The translations under genes and the position numbers were made by a program. A model generated the notes under the pieces. It did not search any database and was not told where the DNA came from. It saw only the letters and a program-made list of their open reading frames with translations. Positions 46,000-57,090 of a DNA stretch of 64,000 bases are shown here, piece after piece. Source of the DNA: Adiantum capillus-veneris (lineage: Eukaryota > Streptophyta > Polypodiopsida > Polypodiales > Pteridaceae); contig CM043945.1 in NCBI GenBank assembly GCA_014529385.2, forward strand, positions 140,594,241 to 140,658,240, written 5' to 3'. Positions within the stretch are counted from its first letter, which is position 1; each line of letters starts with the position of its first letter.

Positions 46000-46713
46000 G
46001 TGGAACCATTTGAAGCCATGATTGTGAAAATATCTAGGAGGGAGAAAGCTACACAATATGATGATGAGAGAAGCATGAAAGGAGAGACTAGCAAGAGGCC
46101 ATCAAGGCCACGATGGAAAATAGGCATCACCGACTTTTACTTAGGGGAAAGTTCTAGACCCTATCATCTAACATTGGATGTGGGAGAGAAAGGACTAAAG
46201 ATTACATGGCCACAGTTGCTACATCTCGCACCAAAGGTAAGGCGGCAATGGTCCAACATGGTAAGTACAAGGTGCTCCAAAACAAAGTTAGCCGGAGAAA
46301 TTTCGGGTTGCAACATGGATGACATCCTTCCAATTGTCGACGTCAACATAAAACGTAAGAGGGTTGGAAACACCTACATTGACGGAGGTGCACAAATTTG
46401 TGTGATGAGTGAAGCTATGATTCTTCGTCTTGGGCTCGAGGTTTACAAGCCTTCTCCATGCAAGGCAAAGATGGTAAACAACACAAAAGTAAAATGTGCA
46501 GGCGTGGTAAGTGCTATGAAGATAAAAGCTTTCAACACTGAGGTAGAAGTAGATGTTTTTGTGATGCGTACTAAGGGGGAGGGCTATCCATTAATCTTGG
46601 GAAGGCCATGGTCGATGGCCATGAAGGCAAAACAAGACTGGGGCACTGGACTTCTATGCATGACTGGTAAGAAAGGGGAGACAATCTACTACGACATGAA
46701 GACTGGCAAGTAG
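46000..46713 (+). pseudogene. Aspartic protease region of element C
   Basis: An open frame of 237 codons. RPRWKIGITDFYLGESSRPY and LLHLAPKVRRQW precede the protease, whose active site is YIDGGAQICVM (about 46376) and whose end motif is LILGRPWS (about 46591). It ends at TAG (46711) and then TAA (46796), and RT continues in the same frame. Arrangement and DGG motif match elements A and B. Function: processing of gag-pol. Confidence 0.87.
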
Positions 46714-46815
46714 AAGCAAATGGACCTAGAGACATCAACAGATCAAACCACTAGTGAGTCTTCCACTTCTGAGAAGGAGATCACATCCACTGACTAAAGA
46801 GATAGTTCCATCGAT

Positions 46816-48300
46816 GTGATGGGTATCATCATGAAGGATCTACAAAGGGTAAGCACAACTGGCGGTCCGCCGTCACCAGAAGGGCAAAGCAACGAAGAGG
46901 AAAGTAAATCACCTGGCCTAGGAGAAAGTAGACTGAAGGGTATGTTGTCTAAGAAATTAACAATTGAGGAGAAAGATAAATTTTTGCAAATGTTGATGGG
47001 ATTTCCTAACCTTTTTATTGACAACTATGAAAGAATCACAGGTATTACAATAGTGGAACATCATATTAAGCTGAAGGAAGGGGTAAAACCAGTTGTACAA
47101 AAGCTACGACGGCTGGGGGTCATACAAGAAAAGGCACTCCTAGCCGAGGTAAGAAAGGTACTAGAAGTAGGGTTCATCTGTCCTATAGAAAACTCAGAGT
47201 GGGTGTCACTCGTAGTAGTGATGCCTAAGAAGAATAGTAAGTGGAGGGTCTGCGTTGACTACAAACCACTAAATGCAGCTACGAAGAGAGACCACTTTCC
47301 TCTCCCTTTCTTTGATGAAATTCTGAATGAAGTGGCAGGTTTTGAATGCTACACCATGTGTGATAGTTATTCTGGGTATTTTCAAATACGCATAGCCTTG
47401 GAAGATCAGCTAAAAACCACTTTCATTATGCCATGGAGTTGTTTTGTATACAGAGTTATGACATTTGGTCTCACCAATGCACTTGTCACATTCCAAAGAT
47501 ATGTCACATATGTCTTTCAACCGTTCTTTGGAACATCCATAAGAGTGTTCCTTGATGATTTTTGTATATATAGCCCTCGCATTTCACACTTAGAAAAGGT
47601 AACTGAGGGTTTGACAAGGTTGCAAAGCCTAGGTGGGCAATTATATGTGGACAAGTGCCACATTGGGGAAAGTAGAGTCATTCTATTAGGCCATGAAATT
47701 TCAGCGAGAAAGGTATCAACATTGATCCAAGTCAGGTTTCCGCACTCATAACACTACCTTCACCAACAACCGCACGTCAACTAGTCTCTTTGTTACAAAA
47801 GGTGAGGTACTTGAGTAGATTTATACATCTACTATCACAACTTGCTCTACCACTGCAACAAATCACTCAAAGATCAACTTTCACATGGAATGAGGAGAGA
47901 GAACATCACTACAACAAGGTAAAGGAGGTCTTAGCCACCCTACCAACTATCTCACCACCTAAGTAGGATAAAAATTCTATGTCACCTCAAGTGTGGGTGA
48001 TGACTCCTTGGGGGATGTGCTACTCAAGAAGGATACAACAACAAATTTCATGAGGCCAATTTACTTCTCCAATCGAATGATGTCAACAGCAGTAGAGAAA
48101 GATTTCACCCATGTGGAACACCTAGTCGTGGCTCTTAGATTTGCAACTATAAAGTATAGGTCATATTTGCTGCCTAAGCAATTTGTGATTCTAACCATGG
48201 ATGAAATGTTTCCCTATGTTGTACAACACATGGATGTTTCTGCTAGGATTACTAAATGGCTAGTTCGTCTGCAAGAATTTGACTACACAGTGCAGGTGGA
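46816..48300 (+). pseudogene. Reverse transcriptase and first RNase H of element C
   Basis: RT motifs occur in order: WRVCVDYKPLNAATKRDHF (about 47240), YTMCDSYSGYFQIRIA (about 47350), FGLTNALVTFQ, and the catalytic FLDDF (about 47548; YxDD variant ending F). The frame shifts near 47710 and again near 47970. RNase H from about 47968 (FYVTSSVGDDSLGDVLL) lacks the canonical first Asp position, as in element B; tether sequence continues to SYLLPKQFVILT and beyond. RT synthesises element DNA. Confidence 0.88.
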
Positions 48301-48418
48301 AAGCACGACAAGGGCAAGCTTGGGGGGGCTCATGACCTACCAAAACATTGAGAAGAAGGTAAAGAAATCTAAAGGGGAAGGAATTCAATCACTTTCAGAG
48401 CCACCGGTGGTAGAAAGA

Positions 48419-48768
48419 GCACACTCTCTCTACTTTGATGGAGCCTACAAGCGAGCATCTGACAAAGCAGCTACAGGCATAGTGGTCTTTGATGACAAAG
48501 GTATCAAGGTATTTTTGCTCGGCCATTTGTTGGAATCACATTCTAACAATGAAGCTCGGTATGCAGCACTAAGAAAGGGGTTACAATGGTGCTTCTAACA
48601 ATGGGTAAAGCGCCTTAACGTATTTGGGGATGCTCTACATTTGGTAAGGCAAGTGAATGGAGTATGGACATGCAAGAATCCTAGCTTAAGGACTCACTTA
48701 AGCTATGTAAAACCCTTGCTGGGTAAGCTTGAAGAAGTTCAATTACACCATATCCCAAGGGCTCATTC
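48419..48768 (+). pseudogene. Archaeal-type RNase H of element C, 3' truncated
   Basis: Acidic positions are visible as D in LYFDGAYKRASDKAATG (about 48436), E in NNEARYAALRKGL (about 48553) and D in VFGDALHLVRQ (about 48631), after a TAA at 48596. The sequence reaches EEVQLHHIPRAHS and then runs straight into the 3' LTR, so the last catalytic Asp, all of integrase and the polypurine tract are deleted. Confidence 0.82.
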
Positions 48769-49335
48769 CCACTAACTCCAAGTTCGCCATGCACCATATG
48801 GCGCTCACATTCCATCATGCATCCCTAGTGCCAAGAGCTAGGTTTGTAACCTTCAAGACCACCATTTGTAAGTATCATCATTGCCAATAAAAGGGTGCAA
48901 TGTTGTCTTGATCTTTGGTGTCCATTCTTTGTTCTCCTTAGTTGTGTTTTCCCACATTCATGGGATGTTTCCTCTCTTGTATATCACTCTGCTTGTGCTC
49001 CATCACGTACTGCCTCTGCAATGAGTCAGTATGCTTCATTCTAACCTTGTCACAGACCTCCCTTATACACACACTCTTGACTATTGACTATGCATTTTCT
49101 ACATGTGGATGTTTGCTGTATCACCATTTCATGTTGGTTACCTAGAGGGCATTTTCACTTTTGCTACTCTAGGTCATGTTGTCTGCGTCCTATGTTTGCA
49201 TCCTAGCCGCACTTATGCTAGGTGGTTCCCCTCTCTACCTATATAATTACTCCTACCTTGAAATGATGCTTGGGGATGTTGAGGCTATGTGTGGTGTAGA
49301 GGCCACCCTATATGGAATGTCATTTCCGGCCATCA
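48766..49335 (+). mobile_element. 3' LTR of element C, 5' truncated
   Basis: Matches 43537-44074 and ends in the same CCGGCCATCA. The match starts abruptly at the deletion point, so the first part of the LTR, including the TATA region, is missing. Confidence 0.85.
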
Positions 49336-49699
49336 ACACTTTCATCTACCAAGATACACATCATGTGCCCATTGAATAGATCCATGCATATGCACTATCT
49401 TATGTGCATTAAAGGTCTGGTGCCACATGGAAGCCGTTATACGACATACATGCACCACCTTAGTGTGTGTTACCTCCACATTGGAGAAATGAGAGGAAGA
49501 CTCAAGAGGCAATAGCTGCTCCATGTGCATTGCTCTCTCTTTGCCTTGGGCAGTATATTTCTCTTTGAAACAATCCATTTGGCCATGGACGCTTCCTAAA
49601 CATTGAAAACATACTTTTTCTTATTTTTCCTTCTTAAAATCTTCCTTAGAGAGAGGCCCTCTAGACCCCTTGGGTTTCTTGGATGCCTCTAAGTTGGCT

Positions 49700-50580
49700 A
49701 CTATAAGATTTCTTTTATTGTTTCCATGATTTGTACGTGTATTACAATGAGTATTCTGCTATCTCTTATCATCAGGGTCATCGTGGATATGAGCTTTCCC
49801 TCCTCAAGCATTTTGGGATCCTGAGTCTTGGCATGCTTCTTAAGCTCTGGTGTCAAACCACGGATAAACCCACACACTTTTTGCAAGGCCCATCTAACCC
49901 TTCTAGCTTGAGAATGACATCTTGGTAGTGCAAGATATATTCCAACAATATTTATTGTTGTTGGATGGAACACTTATCCCAAGCCGACCAGTTTATGCCC
50001 ACTTCATTCATGGGTAGTTCTAAATTATTTTCTAAATATAGCCTGAAAGCCTTGCCAAGTCTGTGGCATAATGCCCTTCTCCTTGAGAGACATCCACCAT
50101 TTATAGTCCTTGCCTTCTAATGTCAGACTTCTCTACAGTTCTCTGTCTGCATCCAAAGTACGCCGTAGATGGTGAATCCATTCTTACTTATTGTAAAAAA
50201 TATTCACCCGTGCTCTCTTTTCTCTCCCTTAAAAGTTAGCATCTTTGTATTTTTCAACAAATCGTCAACCTCCTTTTGGGTGAGAGAGTGCACAAAAATT
50301 GGAGGAGGCCCCTATCCCTGATTGGATCCTTGCTCGTGTATATGTATATCATCAGAGGCCTTGGACTTCTATTGCATACATTGCACTGCTAAGGTGGATA
50401 ATTTAGTAACATTATCAATCAAAGATGCAATTTTTTCTCCATCACAAACATGCATGCTTGAATTGATAGAAACTCCTGAATATCAAGCAATTCATAAGTA
50501 TTATCTCCTCCCGTAGCCGCACGAGTACCCTCCGGCCAAGGTACATGATGCTTGATATCAAACGTCATGTTGATGCCTCT
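49700..50580 (-). pseudogene. Antisense Ty3 gag fragment
   Basis: On the minus strand, decayed frames from about 50570 downward include LLKNTKMLTFKGERKES, KDYKWWMSLKEKGIMPQ (about 50110) and VCGFIRGLTPELKKHAKTQD (about 49870). The last segment is typical of a Ty3 capsid (FIRGL.P.L). Stops and shifts throughout; no zinc knuckle, protease or LTR could be joined to it. Confidence 0.55.
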
Positions 50581-51374
50581 GGGGGTTCATTGTTCAATAT
50601 CCCCTCTTTTAGCATATCTAAATAAATAAAATGACCCCTTAATTTAGGTTTTTTTTTCCAAAATTGAATATAAAATCCCCTTATTTTAATGTATCTCTGT
50701 TAAATTGCCTATAATTTTTGCATTTTAAAACCCCTCTTTTTGAACTCTTGTTATACATTAACATGAATACATAGTGTACCCCCGAGGTTGATGTCCGAAT
50801 CCATGGCGACTATGTGTAGTGATAGCAAGAGAAGAAAAACTACCTTTACTCAAGATATTTGTAGCCTTAGTACGTAATCATCACAAGTTCTAGTAATTAG
50901 CCAGGCTAATTATGTCTTCAAGCCGGAAGAGTCATATCAATTCTGAGAAAAAATCAAGAAGTTTGGTAACTATTGTTGCCGATAAACCTCTCTTCAAGAT
51001 TATTGATGATGAAGTGGTGCTATTGCTTTAGTTTCCCTTTCCATCCCGCGGTGCCGACCTCACTCAAAATTGTTAGTTGTGGTGAGGGTTTCAAACTGCA
51101 ATATCCTCCTCTTAAGTTCTCGCTTACTAGATAATTGTTGTGAACCTCTACAAATTATGAAAATTTAGCACTTACAAAAATTGTTGGTGCCCTTCGTCTG
51201 CTCATGCCGGTACGGCTACTTGCCATGGTGCAGAGAACAAAGGTTGAAAGGGTGAAGGGGGGGGGGGGTGTCCCGTTGACACCCTCGCTTGTTTTAATTT
51301 GATTTCCTTAAGGCCTTTGGCCTTGGGCACCAAAAATGAAAAGGAGCTCTTAATTGAGCTATGGCGATGGGCCA

Positions 51375-51380
<6 letters not shown>
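50581..51380. other. No gene seen
   Basis: AT-rich sequence with a poly-G run at about 51259-51268. No coding signature and no repeat partner elsewhere in the window. Confidence 0.6.

Positions 51381-51439
<59 letters not shown>
51381..51439 (+). repeat. (AG)29 microsatellite
   Basis: Uninterrupted AG run between unrelated flanks. Confidence 0.97.
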
Positions 51440-51441
<2 letters not shown>

Positions 51442-51479
51442 CTACTTGTTGTGGTGCTTCCCAAATTGCACACCAATGA

Positions 51480-52608
51480 AGAGAGTTACACCCCTTCTCT
51501 TTGAAACCCAACAAGCTTGCCTGCAAAGGATTTGGGCTCGATTGCAACTTCCTCCCCCTCTGCTAGGGTCGCTCCATGTAGCCCTCTTTGACTTTGTTTC
51601 CACGAGTCCATTGCATGAGCATGAAAAAGCATGCACACTTGAGAGAACACTCCCCTTTTGCCCAAAAATCTTAATGCTTTAATACCACTAAAATTCCTCA
51701 AGAAACTACCTTGGGAATACGTCCTCCTTACCACCGTTTATGTAGGCCCTTGGCCGTCTACATATCGCATTCCCTTGCCACACCTTGGCAGTTGGCCTTT
51801 TGATGTGGGTTCGTGACCTCCTAGGGTTTCCCTTGGCATGACACCCAATCTTTTAAGGATTCCTCAAACTTGGTTGAAAAGAAGCCTGTTCAATCTTTTC
51901 CCTATTGTTGGGTGGTAAGGGTGAAGCTACAAGTTTCACCTTCTTTGCTACACTCTTGTATTTACTCTCAACCTGAACTTTTATGCCAAGTGTTTGCTTG
52001 AAACATTTTTTTTGTATAAAGGTTTCTATGATAGATTTCTACAAAGCATATTTCCACAACTTCATTCCTAAGATACAAACTAAACTCCATTATAGCATCA
52101 AGCTCACCCTTAGTATTTAAAAAAGAAACCTGCTCACACAAACCCAAAACATTTTTAGTAGTATCTAACAACCCACTCTCTTTCATGCCTATTTGTACAT
52201 TATTTAAATATTTTCTCTCACATCTCTTTAAATCTTTAAGTTTTGTAAAATATAATGATCCATTCCTTGTACCAAGGATTTTGTAGCAAAAGTTTCACCC
52301 ATTTTTGTCTCAAGCAAGAATCATTTTCTTTTTGTATCATTGCAGTCCCACTTTAGAATGGTACTTGGCCAAAACCCATCATTTCCTTATGATCATGAAA
52401 CTCTTTACTTACCTTTGGTAGAGTATTCTCTCTAAGGTTGTCACAATTTCTTTCCATGGTTTACACAAATTATGAGAAATTGAACAAGATATTTACCATC
52501 TTTTCTTCGTATCCTGGCATAAGCTAAACCATCATCCATTACCTTTGTTTCCATTTGAACTCCCACAATTTACGGGTACCCAAGGATAAGATAATATGAA
52601 GATGTGAC
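51480..52608 (-). mobile_element. 3' part of element G, RT missing
   Basis: On the minus strand, downstream of the protease, decayed sequence reaches SKYKSVAKKVKLVASPLPP (about 51965-51910), a linker placed just before RT in this kind of element. RT does not follow. Beyond about 51830 the sequence looks LTR-like, with an 82-codon frame at 51486-51734 that has no recognised domain. Confidence 0.45.
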
Positions 52609-53325
52609 CTATATAAAGAAATTGTGTTCAATCTTTACAACACCTATTGTTACCTTTACACTTGGACATGCTGCATACAATTCACCTGATGAGTTGTTTG
52701 CCACTTTGAACATCCAACCATGTTTTGTGTCCATTGGACATTTACATTTGTTGTAGAGACTTTTTGACATTATAGTTATTTCAGACCCATGGTCAATAAA
52801 TCCAACAAATGTTTCTTCAAGATCACCTACCTTGACCAATGTCTTTGTAGTAGCTCGTGCCTAGTGGTTTCTAGAATAGCGGCTCCTAGAAATGATTTGA
52901 GCTTCTTTCCCATCATCAGCAAATTTCACTTTTCTTACATTCCAAGAAGACAGGTGACATCCTACCATAGCTTTGTCTACTTCTTTAGCTTGCACATGTA
53001 CTCCTCGTGTCTTTACAATATCCCCTTCAACTTGTGGGCGAGTAGCCTCTCCAAGTGGTTGCCTCTTTCTCTTGATGATGTTGATAAATTCTTCATGAAA
53101 TTCACGCTTGGCTATGCCAAGAATCTCCCCCAAAGTAAACTGAACCTTGCTATTGAAAATACTCTCTTCTAGAACTTTCTTCAAGTCTGTAGCAAGCTCA
53201 ATGGCAGATTGTAGTTTGGAAGCTGGTCCTTTTGGCTCACCTTTTGTTGGCTCATTCTTCTTCCTTGTTGTAGAGCCTCTTCGGTCACTTTTGGTGAAGG
53301 TGCCTCTAGTGTTGGTAGTGCTCAT
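52609..53325 (-). pseudogene. Protease region of element G
   Basis: The frame 53325-52861 contains LATDLKKVLEESIFNSKVQF and ILGIAKREFHEEFINIIKRK, then VRKVKFADDGKE. After a stop or shift, the protease active site FIDHGSEITIMSKSLY follows (about 52800), with HGWMFKVANNSSGELYAACP behind it. This DHGS form differs from the DGG of the Tat-like copies. The order helical linker then protease suggests a distinct Ty3 lineage. It would process gag-pol. Broken by at least one stop. Confidence 0.7.
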
Positions 53326-53369
53326 GGAAGTGCTTCATTATTCCTTCCTCCACTTCTTGTAGATCTTTT

Positions 53370-54700
53370 TCAAGGACCTTCATCACCATTTTCACACCTA
53401 TTCTGTTCTTCTACAATGGCTTCATGGTTTTGGCACTTTGTATTGTAGACAAGCAGGAACATTGAGTGCATTGGATCACTCCACCCTATTTCTAGATGTA
53501 TACAGTCACTTGCCTCATGTAGAATCTCTTTTGTAAGCTTTATTTTTTTAGCTAATTCCATGACATTTGACATAATTATACCATGGTGATCACTCATATC
53601 TTCATCACTAAGATACTTAAATTCACTCCATAAGTAACTGTTTCAATTGAAGAGGTGGCATGGTTAGTAGCCATATCTTCAACTAAGGTTTGAATTCCCC
53701 CCTTTCCAAAGTTAGTTCTCAAGGGTAGGCTTGTCTCTCTTAAGTGGATTTTACCATCCTTAAAAAATATAGCATCTTTTGTCAAAGCATCACTTAATCT
53801 ATCACAATCCCTTCTTACATGGTTTGTACTATCACACCAAATACATCTATGGAAAAACCCTTCTTTGGGTTGTTGTCTTTTCCTAGGGAGTGTCCCGAGG
53901 AAGTGAGCCTGATGGTTGGACTTTTTCTTCAAGCTTTACAAGCTTTAGTTCAAGTCACACATTCCCTTCACGATCTCATCTAGCATGGACTCATCAAACT
54001 TAGGAGTTACAAAAGAAGGCTTTACCATTTTGCTAGAAGTTGAGGAGGAAGGACTTGTAGCGTTTACTACCATCTTGTCCCTTCTTCTTTGTTGCTTGGC
54101 AAGAAGTGAGACAACACCTTCAACCTCATTCCAGTCTGTCTTTAGTCCTTTCTTGATATCTTTATCTTCAAGAAGGTGCTCCAAATTCTCTTCAAACTCT
54201 TTACCTGTAGCTTGTAAGAAAAGAGTTATCTTCTTTGTATCTAGTGTGTACTTTTTTGCTCTCGTGAGTTGTGCAAAGCACTATTAAAATTCTCTAAATA
54301 GCTCTATTGTCCCTCCTTTGGATTGGCTATCCATTCTAAGAGTTTCTTTTTTATCATTCTCTCAAAGTCCTCCTTTAAATACTTTGAGTTCTATCCAATT
54401 TCTCCCATGCCCTTATATGTTCCCTAATTTCTAAGCAACAACTAGCTCAAAACTTTGAATCATCTCACCTTCTAACATGCAATGTAGCTCCATCTCCTTC
54501 ACATACTTGTGCAAGTACTTGGTTACATATTTGCCATTGTATTGGTCCATTCTGTTGATGATCATTTGTATGAATTTGGTTGCTAAAATCTCCCTTCTTT
54601 TAGTGGCATGTTGTTGTTGATGCATGAACATTGCAAATTATTTTAACATTTTCATTGTTGTTGGGTCAAAATACATACCATGTTGCTCTGCATGATCACC
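53370..54700 (-). pseudogene. gag of element G
   Basis: From the primer site leftward: HATKRREILATKFIQMIINR, MDQYNGKYVTKYLHKYVKEM and LEGEMIQSFELVVA (54631-54431) form a capsid-like start; 54184-53945 adds EHLLEDKDIKKGLKTDWNEV. The zinc knuckle CIWCDSTNHVRRDC (CX2CX4HX4C) is at about 53850. Stops and shifts separate the parts. It resembles a Ty3 gag of a lineage other than the Tat-like elements A-C. Confidence 0.65.
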
Positions 54701-54731
54701 CATGGTTACCCACAGACTCATACCCTGACAG

Positions 54732-54749
54732 CTTCCTATTGGTTCACCA
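54732..54749 (-). other. Candidate primer-binding site of element G
   Basis: The minus strand reads TGGTGAACCAATAGGAAG, six bases inside the LTR end at 54756. Element J has TGGTGAACTCGACG in the same position (61670). The first eight bases agree; the tRNA is unidentified. Confidence 0.55.
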
Positions 54750-54755
54750 AAATTA

Positions 54756-54898
54756 TGTCAAGAAGTTTGCAATCTTGCCACCAGGAAAGCATCGAGCCTC
54801 TTGCTATGAGAATTTTTGAGGGAACTCCAAAAACTATATGAAGGAATTATGCCATAGATTCCATGAATAATAGAGTTTGGTAGAGAGATCAATCAAAG

Positions 54899-54956
<58 letters not shown>

Positions 54957-55090
54957 CACACAAAGAAAGAACATGAAAGAGAAATTCAAAACAACATAAA
55001 GATGAAAACATCAAGGCTTTGGTTGTATCTTATCATGGGTAGGATTGAAAGGTGAATAGATGAGTTGATGGAATTCTGTTTAAGTATAGG
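54756..55090 (-). mobile_element. 5' LTR of element G
   Basis: The left edge TGTCAAGAAG is fixed by the primer site. It contains a (CT)n run (54902-54952), and 54756-55070 is related to 9780-10070. The right edge is uncertain because a plus-strand LTR (element H) starts nearby. Confidence 0.6.
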
Positions 55091-55099
55091 CATCTCAAG

Positions 55100-55264
55100 T
55101 GAGCTGCCTAATGTGATCCCATTAGTAGTTTGTCTTTTAGGTATTTATTTAACTTTTGTAAAAGTATTGTGTAGGACAATTTATTTGGCTTGCTATATAA
55201 GCAACCCCTTGCCTCCACTGTATACACATTCAATTATTTATTGCAAAGGTTGATTGGTTCAGGA

Positions 55265-55315
<51 letters not shown>

Positions 55316-55363
55316 GTGCTCACTCCCCTTGGACTCTACACTTTCGCATCGTCGACTTTGACA
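55100..55363 (+). mobile_element. 5' LTR of element H
   Basis: The right edge TTTGACA is fixed by the primer site at 55364. It contains a TATA box (55194-55200) and a (CT)n run (55267-55313). The left edge is an estimate. No gag or pol follows before 57 kb, so the element is truncated or non-autonomous. Confidence 0.6.
55194..55200 (+). promoter_or_regulatory. TATA box in the element H LTR
   Basis: TATATAA in TTGCTATATAAGC, about 165 bases before the LTR end, a usual distance in a short LTR. Confidence 0.55.
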
Positions 55364-55375
55364 TGGTGTCAGAGC
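55364..55375 (+). other. Primer-binding site of element H
   Basis: TGGTGTCAGAGC differs by one base from the initiator-tRNA-Met primer site and follows TTTGACA directly. Confidence 0.8.
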
Positions 55376-57090
55376 GATGTTGCCGTTGAATCCCTTGGAG
55401 TGGAGGAGCAGCCCAAAGAGAGCAGAAGTGGGAAGTAGCCCCTTGCTGGTCGTTGGTATCCCTTGCAACCCATAGCATTTCAAAACGTTGGACATTTTTC
55501 TCCTTTACCGGCATTGGATCTTTCCCCTCCCTCCTCTAGAGTAGCTTTCTAAAACATTGGTAGAAACCAAGTTGATTGCTAGTGTTTGATGGTTTTGGGT
55601 GTCTTCTGGCATTGCTTGTTGTTGCAGCTTTAAAACGTTGGCAACAGAGGCAACGGCCTCTGTCATAATAATCAATATCTAATTCTCCTAAATGATTTTC
55701 TCATGTTGAACTGATCATTTAATATGGGGAAGTGCCAGGGGACAAAAAGCTAGAATATTGGTTAACACTAGGTTAGTAATGGGACACTTTTATGTCCTGT
55801 TAAGTGACCATTTTCCTTGAATTATGTCAAGAGTTTCAAAATGGATTTTGAGGTGCTATCTATCTAGAAAGTTGTCTCATGAGCTGAAAAAAACTCGAAA
55901 TTTTTTTGGAATATCAATTCCATCTTTAACCTTGTCGTTGCACAACATGTCACAACCTAAACTGTGTGAAAAAACGGGTCCTGTTTTTACCTTTTTTCAA
56001 CTTTTTTGCAACTATACCACTCTAGAGTTCATGTTTGTGAGGTCTATAATGCTAGAGAACTATCTTTAGTACTCCTCAACATGTCCTGATGCTTCTAGGG
56101 AGAAATAAACATTAAAGTTGTAAGTTATGAACAAATTACAAAAATTGTCAAATCCTATTTTTTAGCCAATTTTAGCTCTTCTATGATTTTTTTGGTGGCT
56201 TTCATGATATCCAAATGCAGTTTTGATTTTCTATGTCGCATATTGTAACATAAAGATAATATTCCTTGAGTTTTGGGGCACCTAATACCCTATTTTGCAT
56301 AGTAGACAACGATGGTTGATTTTTTCAATTATAGAAGAAAACGAAACATTCTAGTATATCAAGTATATCTTTTTCAATATTGTTAGTTTCTTGTGACAAC
56401 TACATGCATTTTGTAGGTAGTAACCATATCTAATAATAAGGATCAAATTTGGCTAGATATTGAATAGTTTCTATGGGATTCTACAACTCATAATGTTGAA
56501 CCCATTTTTTTCATGTTTGCTGTATTTAACACTTCATCTTTGTCCCCAAGATTCCCCTTGGTAAGAGATGTATTATTCTTTTGACATGCTCCATGGCTCC
56601 TTATGAACATAAAAGACAATAGGGAACTAAGAAAAGATGCATATATTATTTGTATTGAGCATGGCTATAGAAACTTTGATGATATGTTTGCAGAATGGTA
56701 AAAATTCAACTTTTTTGTACCTATTTATTTTGGCAAAACAAAAAATGGTGAGTGAGAAGCAATCATATGTTCTGATCACCAACCCATTGAAGTTAAGTAG
56801 GGAATTTATCTCAAGCCCTACAAAAATCCCTAATCTTATTTTTATGCAACAAAACGTAAGAAATGATTGTTTTGATGAAAATGCACTGGTCCATCAACTT
56901 TGGAGGCTTGGTGTGACCAAAAGATGAGAAATTTTACAAGTTTCTTATTTTTTCCATGTGTAGTAGGACTTGAACTATAACCTCATGAGAGGATTTTACA
57001 AAATGAGTGGATCTACTATGGTTTTGGAGGTTTTCTTCAAAACCTTGAAAGGAAACTTTTATGTCCTGTTAGGTTACCAACTTAGTGTTC
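55376..57090. other. Interior of element H or unassigned, no gene
   Basis: AT-rich sequence without gag or pol signatures. A 26-base phrase ACTTTTATGTCCTGTTA.GT.ACCA occurs near 55786 and 57055, bracketing 1.27 kb. A 96-codon frame (56637-56927) has no recognised domain. Confidence 0.55.
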
